This document shows positions 27,975 to 36,338 of a stretch of DNA of 64,000 nucleotides, in pieces. The DNA lies in contig NZ_WNKF01000013.1 in NCBI RefSeq assembly GCF_010119225.1, positions 79,498 to 143,497 on the forward strand, written 5' to 3'. Each line of letters begins with the position of its first letter. The first letter of the stretch is position 1. Source of the stretch: Cyclobacterium roseum (GTDB taxonomy: Bacteria; Bacteroidota; Bacteroidia; Cytophagales; Cyclobacteriaceae). Both the position numbers and the translations under genes were made by a program. The notes under the pieces were generated by a model, which saw only the letters and a list, made by a program, of their open reading frames with translations, was not told the DNA's origin and ran no database searches.

Positions 27975-30900
27975 ATGAAAAATGTTACCCTACATCCCCT
28001 ATTTCACAGGACTTTCCTTTGCATAGGGGCAATGCTGCTTTTGGGGCTGTTGGCCTCTGAGGCATTCGCACAGACCCGGGTCAGTGGTACGGTTCGCAAC
28101 GAGTCCAGAGAGCCCTTACCTGGAGTCAGTATATTAGTGGTGGGCACCTCCATTGGAACCGTTACGGATATTGAAGGCCAATATGCCCTTTCCGTTCCCG
28201 AGGGCTCTCAACGGCTTTCCTTTTCCTTTATCGGTTTTGAATCCCAGACTATGGATCTTAATGGCCGTAGCAACCTGGATGTGGTGATGCAGGAAGATTC
28301 GCAGGACCTGGGTGAAGTGGTGGTCACCGCCTTTGGTGTACAGCGGGAGCGAAAAGAACTGGGCTACACCGTGCAGGCACTGAAGCCGGAAGACCTGACC
28401 ACGGCCAATGACTTTAACCTGGTCAATTCCCTGAGCGGAAAAATCGCCGGCGTGCAGGTAACCAACAGTGGTTCCCAGGTAGGCGCGTCTTCCCGAATCG
28501 TAATTCGGGGAAATGCTTCCTTCTCCGGAAACCAGCCCTTGTTTGTCGTAGACGGAATTCCCATCGATAATTCCAGCAGCAATCTGGGAGGAGCCGGTGG
28601 ACTGGATTATGGCAACACGGCCGCAGATATCGACCCGGAGAACATTGCCTCCCTGACCGTACTGAAAGGGGCCAATGCAGCCGCCCTGTATGGCAACCGG
28701 GCTACCCATGGGGTAATTTTGATTGAAACCAAAAAAGGAAAGCAAGGAAAAGCCGGATTGGGCGTGGAGTTCAATACCTCCATGGTTTTTGACGTACCCA
28801 GTTTTTTTATGGATTTTCAGAACGAATACGGCCCCGGTCAGCGGGGTGGCGAATACGACTGGCAACAGTACCTGGAAAATAACCCTGGATCCAACCTGAG
28901 TTACAACGAATACGCCAAGCAAAACAGTTACAATTATGTCGATGGCATCGGGGGAGGTGTCAATGAAAATGCCACTTCTTGGGGACCGCGATACGATGCC
29001 GGCTTGCTTTTGGACCAATGGGTAAAGGGACCCGATAGTCCCTGGGAATCCATCCCAAATAATATACAAGACCATTATTTTCAGACCGGAAAGAACTTTA
29101 TCAATCAGGTGGCGGTGACGGCCAGGGGAGAGGATGCCTATGGTAGGGTGGCCTTTTCCAACCGGCAAATGAACGGGACCTTTTTCAATACCGATCAGAC
29201 GGTCAATACCTTCAATGCCAGCCTGACACTCCTGCCCACCGACAAGTTGAAAGTGAGTACCGATTTTAACTATGTCAATCGATACAGTGATAATATCCCG
29301 GTGGTTTCTTACGGGTCCATGACAAAACTGGCCTGGGGGGCTTTTAGAAACATTCCCCTAAACGAGGTCAAGAAGGTTTATGAGGAGCATGGAAACGAAA
29401 TGGGAAGCGGCTATAATAGGAATGCCAATAATTTCTACTATGACCTGGAAAACACCAACAGCATGGACCGGAAGCGGTTTTTTGGTAACGTTAATCTGGA
29501 TTACCAGCTCAACGACTGGCTTTCCGCCAATATGGTCACTGGTTTGGATTACTATAATGAGGAAAGGGAATCCATCACCCTTTCCCGCACCCGGGCCAAT
29601 ATCAACAATGACCGAGGAGGGCAGTTTTCGCTTACCAATCTGAGCCGGCAGGAGTTTAACAGCGATATCCGACTGAATATCAACAAGCAATTCATGAATG
29701 ATTTTTCCCTGGTGGCATTGGTTGGAGGAAATTTCCGGCAAAATAGGTCTGATTTCTTGTCTCTGAGTGCCCCGGACCTCGCGGTTCCGGACCTGTTTAA
29801 TATTTCCAATGTCAGAGGAACCCCCGGTACCGGGATGTCTGAAAGCCAGCGCGAAACCTACAGTGTGTATTCTTCCGCGACACTGGGGTACAAAGGATAC
29901 CTGTTTCTGGGTGCTACCGGCAGAAACGACTGGAGTTCCACCTTACCGGAGGAAAATCGCTCGTACTTCTATCCTTCGGTAAACATGGCCCTTACGCTTT
30001 CCGAAGCCTTGGATTTGAATTCAACTACTTTAAGCCACGCCCAGGTTCGGGCCAGTTTGGCACAGGTAGGTTCGGATACGGATCCCTACCAACTCATGGG
30101 AACCTATGGGACGACTACTTTTAATAATATTTCCCTATTTACGCCCACGGCAGTAAAGCCGCCAACCAATCTATTGCCGGAGATGACCACTTCCTTTGAA
30201 GTGGGTGCCGATCTGAGGTTTTTCTCGGACCGCCTATCCCTGGACGCAACCTATTACCGGCAGGTGACGGAAAACATGATTTTGCAGGTACCGACAGCTC
30301 GGTCTACCGGCTATGCCTCACAGTTGATCAATGCTGCGGAGATCGAAAACAAGGGAATCGAACTGATCTTACGGGGCAGCCTGATGCGGCGTGGAGACTT
30401 TTCCTGGGATGCTACGATTAACTGGGCCAAGAATACCAGTACGGTGGTTTCGCTGTATGAAGGATTGGAGAACATTACCATCAGTTCCGGATTTGGTGGC
30501 GTACGCCTGGTGGGTACTCCCGAGCAGCCCTGGGGTGATCTCAGCGGATTGCCATACGTGCGGGATGACGCAGGCAATATCATGATCAACCCCAACGGGA
30601 CACCGATGACTACCAATCAGCAGGTAATCCTGGGAAATGTAACCCCGGACTGGATTGGAGGCATTCAGAATACGTTCCGATACCGTAATTTTACCTTTGG
30701 GGGTTTGCTTGATTTCCGCATGGGTGGAGATTTCTTTAGTACCACTTACTGGCATTCCTATCCCACCGGAGCCTTTGAAAACAGCGTGCAAAATGACGTG
30801 AGAGCAGAAGGTATTGTAGTAGAAGGGGTTCAGGGAGATGGGTCTCCAAACGACATACGGATCTCGGCGCAGGATTATTACAACGGATCCTGGGTATGGA

Positions 30901-31175
30901 ACAACCACGAGTATTCGATCATTGATGGTTCTTTCGTAAAACTTCGGGAACTAACCTTTGGATACCGGTTCAACATCTGGAAATTACAAAATGTTACGTT
31001 CTCTGTTTTTGGTCGGAATCTAGCCATCCTTCACCGCAGCGCGAAGGCAAAGGAACTGGGACTTGATCCCGAATCTGCTTCCCAAATGGGGGGCGGAGAA
31101 GCCGGTACCGGATTTGAAAACTTCATGCCGCCGACCAACCGATCCTATGGATTTAACCTTCGGATAGCCCTTTAA
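27975..31175 (+). CDS. SusC/RagA family TonB-linked outer-membrane receptor
   Basis: A 1066-residue outer-membrane protein that imports oligosaccharides or other ligands with TonB energy. The order is: signal peptide (ending ASEAFAQ); carboxypeptidase-D-like domain about residues 35-115 (VSGTVRNESREPLPGVSI, GTVTDIEGQYALSV); TonB-box region with GEVVVTAFG; plug domain (LSGKIAGVQV, IVIRGNASFSGNQPLFVVDG); and a beta-barrel ending PTNRSYGFNLRIAL. All SusC hallmarks are present and length is normal. The SusD partner starts 33 bp downstream. The neighbouring sulfatase and exported redox genes suggest a sulfated or otherwise decorated glycan as ligand. Confidence 0.96.
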   Translation: MKNVTLHPLFHRTFLCIGAMLLLGLLASEAFAQTRVSGTVRNESREPLPGVSILVVGTSIGTVTDIEGQYALSVPEGSQRLSFSFIGFESQTMDLNGRSNLDVVMQEDSQDLGEVVVTAFGVQRERKELGYTVQALKPEDLTTANDFNLVNSLSGKIAGVQVTNSGSQVGASSRIVIRGNASFSGNQPLFVVDGIPIDNSSSNLGGAGGLDYGNTAADIDPENIASLTVLKGANAAALYGNRATHGVILIETKKGKQGKAGLGVEFNTSMVFDVPSFFMDFQNEYGPGQRGGEYDWQQYLENNPGSNLSYNEYAKQNSYNYVDGIGGGVNENATSWGPRYDAGLLLDQWVKGPDSPWESIPNNIQDHYFQTGKNFINQVAVTARGEDAYGRVAFSNRQMNGTFFNTDQTVNTFNASLTLLPTDKLKVSTDFNYVNRYSDNIPVVSYGSMTKLAWGAFRNIPLNEVKKVYEEHGNEMGSGYNRNANNFYYDLENTNSMDRKRFFGNVNLDYQLNDWLSANMVTGLDYYNEERESITLSRTRANINNDRGGQFSLTNLSRQEFNSDIRLNINKQFMNDFSLVALVGGNFRQNRSDFLSLSAPDLAVPDLFNISNVRGTPGTGMSESQRETYSVYSSATLGYKGYLFLGATGRNDWSSTLPEENRSYFYPSVNMALTLSEALDLNSTTLSHAQVRASLAQVGSDTDPYQLMGTYGTTTFNNISLFTPTAVKPPTNLLPEMTTSFEVGADLRFFSDRLSLDATYYRQVTENMILQVPTARSTGYASQLINAAEIENKGIELILRGSLMRRGDFSWDATINWAKNTSTVVSLYEGLENITISSGFGGVRLVGTPEQPWGDLSGLPYVRDDAGNIMINPNGTPMTTNQQVILGNVTPDWIGGIQNTFRYRNFTFGGLLDFRMGGDFFSTTYWHSYPTGAFENSVQNDVRAEGIVVEGVQGDGSPNDIRISAQDYYNGSWVWNNHEYSIIDGSFVKLRELTFGYRFNIWKLQNVTFSVFGRNLAILHRSAKAKELGLDPESASQMGGGEAGTGFENFMPPTNRSYGFNLRIAL

Positions 31176-31208
31176 TGGTACATCCTACAAATGTTACTTC
31201 GCTAAAAC

Positions 31209-32696
31209 ATGCTAAAAATGAAACATACAATCACATATAAATTCTTCGGGCTGCTGGCAGCTTCCGCAGTGCTTTTTGCCTCCTGTACGGAAGAATGGAA
31301 CGAAATGAATACCAACCCAAACCAGCCCTCTGAAGTCCCGGCCAGCAATGTATTGGGAGCTGGCCTGACGGTGGTGGCTGGTCAGTTATTCGGGGAGCGT
31401 ATAGGGATCTACTATGCCGGGACATGGTCAGGACAGCTAGCCGCGATAGGAGCCGGAGATTACGAATTCCGCGTAGATATCAATAACGGTCAATGGGACA
31501 ACCTGTACAGGGGCATGGCTTATTTTGTGGATGCTGCTGAAATCGCCCGGGAAGAGGGTAACCAAAACCTGGAAGCCGTTGCCCAGATTATGAAAGCTTA
31601 TACGGCCCATCAGGTAACGGATATGTGGGGAGATATCCCCTACACGCAAGCCTTCTTATTAGATGAGGAGGGAATCTTAAGCCCGGAATTCGATTCTCAG
31701 GCAGCGGTATACGAGCGGATTTTGTCGGAATTGGAGGAAGCCAACACCATGCTTGATCCTAATGGTGGAGCGTTGGGAGTGGGAGATTTCATTTATGATG
31801 GCGATATCCAAAATTGGAAAAAGTTTGCCAATTCCATTCGGTTGCGAGTGGCCATGCGCATGTCTTCTGTAGCACTGCAGGAAGCGGCCCCGGTGTTGAG
31901 TCAGATCATTGGAAATCCCGCAACCTATCCCGTGTTTGAGGATCATTCGGACAATGCTTATATGGATTGGCCTGGAATCGGTGCGAATATCGAACCCTGG
32001 CGACAGCGGCTGGGAGCACCAACCAATAAAACGGACCAATACCGGACGAACCATGAATTGATCCAAACCTTGAAAGACCTGGATGACCCCCGTTTGCCAG
32101 TATATGCGGACGAGAATGAAAACGGAGTCTACAACGGATACAGAATGGGGATCGGACAGACCAGTGATCCCATGAATACCCAGGCCAATGTTTCCCATAT
32201 CGGAGACCGTTTTGGGTACGATGACATGGGTTTTTCTCCCTTCATGAATGCCGCTCAGGTTTGGTTTATCAAAGCCGAAGCGTTCGAACGAAACCTGGTT
32301 TCGGGAGGAAATAGCCAGGAAGCCTATGAAATGGGGATTACCGTCTCCCTGGAAGAAAATGGGATTTCTCAGGAAATGATAACCGAGTACCTCCAAAGCC
32401 CCGGAGTTGCCTGGGATTCCGGTGCTACCACTAATCTGGAAAAGATCCGGCTGCAGAATTGGATCGCCTTGTTTAAGCAGAGTGTAGAGGCCTGGGCAGA
32501 GGTGCGCCGGACCGATGTACCGATGCTGGATGACGTTTCCAACGATTACGCTGCCAACCACAACCGGCCTCCCTTTCGCATGTCCTATCCAGCCAATGAA
32601 ATTGCACACAATCAACGTTTTCCATCTGATATAGTGGAGGAAGATATTTTCTATGGCATTCAGGTTTGGTGGGATACCCGGACTGGGGTTGAATAG
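31209..32696 (+). CDS. SusD/RagB family outer-membrane lipoprotein (SusD-like_2 type)
   Basis: A 495-residue surface lipoprotein that caps the SusC barrel and binds substrate. The start is ATG 31209, with MKHTITY at 31218 as an alternative. The lipobox is LFASC (about residue 26). The body shows NPNQPSEVPASNVLGAG, then TAHQVTDMWGDIPYTQAF and the C-terminal WEVRRTDVP-like segment (AWAEVRRTDVP), typical of the SusD/RagB nutrient-binding subgroup. It ends with a TAG stop. It pairs with the SusC gene upstream. Confidence 0.94.
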   Translation: MLKMKHTITYKFFGLLAASAVLFASCTEEWNEMNTNPNQPSEVPASNVLGAGLTVVAGQLFGERIGIYYAGTWSGQLAAIGAGDYEFRVDINNGQWDNLYRGMAYFVDAAEIAREEGNQNLEAVAQIMKAYTAHQVTDMWGDIPYTQAFLLDEEGILSPEFDSQAAVYERILSELEEANTMLDPNGGALGVGDFIYDGDIQNWKKFANSIRLRVAMRMSSVALQEAAPVLSQIIGNPATYPVFEDHSDNAYMDWPGIGANIEPWRQRLGAPTNKTDQYRTNHELIQTLKDLDDPRLPVYADENENGVYNGYRMGIGQTSDPMNTQANVSHIGDRFGYDDMGFSPFMNAAQVWFIKAEAFERNLVSGGNSQEAYEMGITVSLEENGISQEMITEYLQSPGVAWDSGATTNLEKIRLQNWIALFKQSVEAWAEVRRTDVPMLDDVSNDYAANHNRPPFRMSYPANEIAHNQRFPSDIVEEDIFYGIQVWWDTRTGVE

Positions 32697-32787
32697 GGTG
32701 CCTTGGATAATTAAGAACGACATAAAATTCAAACGCCAAAATGGTTGAATCAACGGTATTATCCCATGATTTAGAATTAAAAGTACT

Positions 32788-34545
32788 ATGCATATACGAA
32801 TTTTAGTAAGTGGATTGTTATTGGGAATAAGTGGCCTCGTAATCCATGCTTCTGACCCTGACAAAGGCAAGTCCCCACCTGCATCAGAGCTCTCTCAGCA
32901 AGCGAATGGACTGCATGGTTATATCGGTTACAGTTCACCGAAGCGGCCGGAGGGGTTCGGAGCGGGAATCGGATTTTATACAGCGGTCTGGCCACTGGTG
33001 GAACAGCCGCTAGCCGGTTTTCAGATTGGATTGCCGGGAAACTGGATCATTCCGGATAATCCGGACAACAAAGACATGGCCTGCTGTCCGGAAGGAACCA
33101 TTGCGCGGACCTGGGAACCCCGGGGGCCGACCTGGGCCAGCGTGTTTCAGACCCAGGAAGGTGGGTTGGGCTATTGGAGGGGAAACCGCTACCATTATGG
33201 CCCGCCCAAATTCAGTATGAACGGGGTGCCGAATTGCTACAATTCGGAAATTGCCTCTCCGGGCTGGCCGTTCTTTTACCGGGCAGAAGCCTTGCCGGAG
33301 GACGAGTTGGGAATTGCCCAGCTAAGCAACCGGATAGTGGTACCACCGGATGGAATAACCTTTGTAGAGGATCTGGAGGGCAAATTTCTAGGTTACACTC
33401 ACATGATGCTTCCCCTGACCGAAAAAAGGGAGGGGCCACCGCCCACCGGGGATCAAAGCTGGACCTTGTTTCTCAATGCAGCCAATTTTAAGGGACCCGT
33501 GGCCTACTACATTCCGGAAATGTGGAGCCGGTTATCAAAAGAATACCCTGCCATTGAGGGGATGGGGCTGGATGCCCGCCCAGGAACCATGGGCGGGGGA
33601 GGTGCCATGGAAATCAATACCGTGCCTTCCTTTGAAATGAAAACAGAGCAGGGAGAGTTGTTCATCAAAATCCCGCAATTGCAATTTCCAGTAGATGAAA
33701 AGGGCCGCTCTGTTTTGGTTCAGGACGTGACCTATTATTCGAAAGATGCCTTATTTAACCCGGTAAAAGCATGGAAGAATGGTGGAGAACCGGTGTCCGG
33801 GGCATTTAGCGAAGCCCATTCCTGGAAGCCGTCCATCAGTCCCCGAAAAATCTCATTGGATCAGGGAGCCCGGTTAAATGCTGGAGGAACCCGTTTGGGA
33901 GGGCTGGATAGCGTGGTGGAAACCATCGTCAACGAATCCAATGCGTTTGGTTTGCAATGGCAGGAAAATCCTTATGGGTCCAGGGGCTTATTTCCCCAAT
34001 ATTTCAAGCAGGTAGGAGAGGAGCGCATCCCGGTTTCAGAAGAAGAGGTTCCGGCGGAACTAAAAGGCAGCTCCTTTGCCTTGGCAGGGACGGAGAAAGC
34101 GTACGTCAATTGGAGGGATGGAAACGAGATCGTTCCTGGAAATTTTGTCATTGATAAAAGCCTTCCTTATTCCACTCCGGAATCAGGCGCCTGGACTCGT
34201 CCGGGACCCGCTTCCAAGGCCTATACCATCGACCTGAAAGACGGCTCTACCGTAACCTACAAATGGTATCGCTTTATCGATCAACCTTCCTTTCAGCAAT
34301 TTGACTGGAGCCAGGCCGAAAAAGAAGCCTTACAGCAGTTGGTAGAAAAGATCCACCAAAGCTGGACCATTGACAAAAACTACATGGCACCTCCCACAAC
34401 GGGGGAACTGGTGCAAATTGATCCTGCCCTAATCCTGACACCTCCTCCAGGAATGGAAGTAGGCTACGTACCCATTGTGGTCCGGCAGGAAAGAAAGGTG
34501 CAGGCTGCTGAAGATCCGATGATGCTTCCATTAGCTGATCTATAG
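32788..34545 (+). CDS. Unrecognised exported protein of the SusCD cluster
   Basis: A 585-residue protein whose N-terminus (MHIRILVSGLLLGISGLVIHAS) is a signal peptide. I do not recognise a family. The mature part is rich in Gly, Pro and Trp and looks folded (FGAGIGFYTAVWPLVEQP, GFQIGLPGNWIIPDN, KDMACCPEGTIARTWEPRG). A Cys pair and a further Cys (NCYN) may form disulfides. There is no obvious catalytic motif. It lies 91 bp after SusD and ends with a strong terminator before the sulfatase, so it is probably co-transcribed with SusCD. It could be a glycan-binding protein or a new hydrolase or lyase family. Confidence 0.75.
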   Translation: MHIRILVSGLLLGISGLVIHASDPDKGKSPPASELSQQANGLHGYIGYSSPKRPEGFGAGIGFYTAVWPLVEQPLAGFQIGLPGNWIIPDNPDNKDMACCPEGTIARTWEPRGPTWASVFQTQEGGLGYWRGNRYHYGPPKFSMNGVPNCYNSEIASPGWPFFYRAEALPEDELGIAQLSNRIVVPPDGITFVEDLEGKFLGYTHMMLPLTEKREGPPPTGDQSWTLFLNAANFKGPVAYYIPEMWSRLSKEYPAIEGMGLDARPGTMGGGGAMEINTVPSFEMKTEQGELFIKIPQLQFPVDEKGRSVLVQDVTYYSKDALFNPVKAWKNGGEPVSGAFSEAHSWKPSISPRKISLDQGARLNAGGTRLGGLDSVVETIVNESNAFGLQWQENPYGSRGLFPQYFKQVGEERIPVSEEEVPAELKGSSFALAGTEKAYVNWRDGNEIVPGNFVIDKSLPYSTPESGAWTRPGPASKAYTIDLKDGSTVTYKWYRFIDQPSFQQFDWSQAEKEALQQLVEKIHQSWTIDKNYMAPPTTGELVQIDPALILTPPPGMEVGYVPIVVRQERKVQAAEDPMMLPLADL

Positions 34546-34625
34546 TAAGGTCCAATAGTTGAGTACTACCTGTTTGCTGATAAGTTGCTTAATCACCTCT
34601 CTTATCAGTGACTACGATCACCAAC

Positions 34626-34660
34626 AAAAACCCAAAAGATGCAGGTAGCTTTTGGGTTTT
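34626..34660 (+). terminator. Intrinsic terminator after the 585-residue protein gene
   Basis: AAAAACCCAAAAG / CTTTTGGGTTTT around a ~10-nt loop, followed by GTT and A-rich sequence. The A/T symmetry means it could work both ways. It separates the SusCD unit from the sulfatase unit, at least in part. Confidence 0.7.
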
Positions 34661-34713
34661 GTTAAAAAAAATCAGGTAGCAACCCGTGCATTTTGTTACC
34701 AACTAACTTGAAG

Positions 34714-36267
34714 ATGAGGCATATTTTACGTTTTACTACATATTGGACCCTCGGGCTGATCATTTTTTGGAGTTTTTCTCCTTTGAATTCGGTAGCCGAA
34801 AACCAGGATCCGCCTCGCCCCAATATCATTATTTTCCTTACAGATGATTTAGGATACGGTGATCTGGGTTGTTACGGGCATCCCCTTATCAAAACACCGC
34901 ATCTCGACCGATTTGCCAGCGAAGGGGTTCGAATGACCGATATGCATTCAGCGGCGGCCGTTTGTTCTCCCTCCAGAGCGGCCATACTTACTGGAAGAAA
35001 CGGGTACCGGAGTGGCTTTTACAATATCGCCGGTTTCTTTGGAACCACACTGGATAAAAATGAAATCACCCTTCCTCAATTGCTTCAGGAAGAAGGGTAT
35101 GAAACGGCCTTTTTTGGAAAATGGCACCTTTCTAAGTTAGAGTCTCCCCATGAAGTCTCGGTAAACGAAATGGGTTTTGACTACTCCCTGGCCACCTCGG
35201 TCAATGCCTTCGGTACCGGACCCAAAAATCCGGATAAATTTCTTAGAAACGGAGTCCCCGAAGGTCCGATGGAAGGCTGGTATGTAGACATTGTTTCCCG
35301 GGAGGCAGCCGATTGGATTGCCGAAAAACGTGATACGGAAAAACCGTTTTTTCTCATTATCTCCACCAACGAGCCGCATACTCCTATCGATCCTCCAACA
35401 GATTTTGCCGAACAATACGACACAGGGGAAGTTGGGGAGACGATCCAACAGGTTTCCTACGGCGGAGTGAACCGGCCGGAAAGGGATATATCCCAGTATG
35501 CTAATGAATATTACGGGACCGTATCGCAGGTAGACGATTCCTTTGGTTCCTTTATGCAATTTATAGACGATCAGGGATTAAGGGATGCCACCTTGGTTAT
35601 CTTTACCAGTGACAATGGTCCGGAATACCCGGTGACCCTGGAAGAATCGAATGGGGAATGGGAAGACCCGATTCGGGATAAATGCTTTGGTACACCCGGC
35701 AACCTGCGGGGAATGAAGCGGTATCCCTACGAAGGAGGCCATCGCGTTCCCGGGTTGATTCGTTGGCCAGGGCACATTCCTGCCGGCACCATCAGCGATC
35801 AACTCTTTAACGGTACGGATTTTCTTCCCACCCTATGCAAACTAGCGGGAGCTTCCATTCCGGTGGATAGGGCCATTGACGGCACGGATGCGTTCAATGC
35901 TTTTCTGGGCAAGCAATACCAAAGAGAAGTCTTACCTATCTGGTTTTTTCTGTTAAATTCCTCCCACATGCCGGGCATGGCTCAAATGGCCATGCGCCAT
36001 AAGGACTATGTACTCGTGGGAAGGTTGGGCCCCAAGCGGGAAAATTTCAATGGAATCTCAAACGACGGTACCTTTCCAGCCGTTGATTGGCTAAAAACAG
36101 CCATTCCGGATTCTTTTGAACTGTACAATGTCAAAAAAGATCCGGGTCAAACCACGGATATTTCCCGGCAGGAATACACAACCTTCCTGGAATTAATTCC
36201 CAAAATGCAGCAACTCTGGCTGGATATCCGGGATGAAGGCCCCTGGTGGGGAAGAATCCCCGATTAA
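34714..36267 (+). CDS. Exported S1-type sulfatase
   Basis: A 517-residue enzyme starting at ATG 34714 (MRHILRF); an upstream TTG at 34693 is less likely. After a signal peptide the family order is clear: [20 protein letters not shown] with the metal-binding Asp pair (residues 44-45), then [12 protein letters not shown] with the Cys (residue 84) that is converted to formylglycine, then [16 protein letters not shown] and [15 protein letters not shown]. The enzyme removes sulfate from glycans. The Cys form needs an anaerobic-type or FGE maturase, and none is intact in the window. It is closely related in layout to the partial sulfatase at the window start. Confidence 0.95.
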   Translation: MRHILRFTTYWTLGLIIFWSFSPLNSVAENQDPPRPNIIIFLTDDLGYGDLGCYGHPLIKTPHLDRFASEGVRMTDMHSAAAVCSPSRAAILTGRNGYRSGFYNIAGFFGTTLDKNEITLPQLLQEEGYETAFFGKWHLSKLESPHEVSVNEMGFDYSLATSVNAFGTGPKNPDKFLRNGVPEGPMEGWYVDIVSREAADWIAEKRDTEKPFFLIISTNEPHTPIDPPTDFAEQYDTGEVGETIQQVSYGGVNRPERDISQYANEYYGTVSQVDDSFGSFMQFIDDQGLRDATLVIFTSDNGPEYPVTLEESNGEWEDPIRDKCFGTPGNLRGMKRYPYEGGHRVPGLIRWPGHIPAGTISDQLFNGTDFLPTLCKLAGASIPVDRAIDGTDAFNAFLGKQYQREVLPIWFFLLNSSHMPGMAQMAMRHKDYVLVGRLGPKRENFNGISNDGTFPAVDWLKTAIPDSFELYNVKKDPGQTTDISRQEYTTFLELIPKMQQLWLDIRDEGPWWGRIPD

Positions 36268-36338
36268 ACCAGTCGAAATAGTTTTTTTATTAATCCTATT
36301 TGATTTATATTTTCAAAATAGAATACTTGTAAAATAAC

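Noticed and set aside
28134..29168. A 344-codon open frame antisense to the SusC gene
   Set aside because: It is fully covered by an unmistakable SusC coding sequence on the other strand and has no recognisable domain or start context. Such long shadows are common opposite GC-rich third positions.
31677..32870. A 397-codon open frame antisense to the SusD gene
   Set aside because: Shadow of the SusD frame; no domain and low-complexity, unlikely composition.
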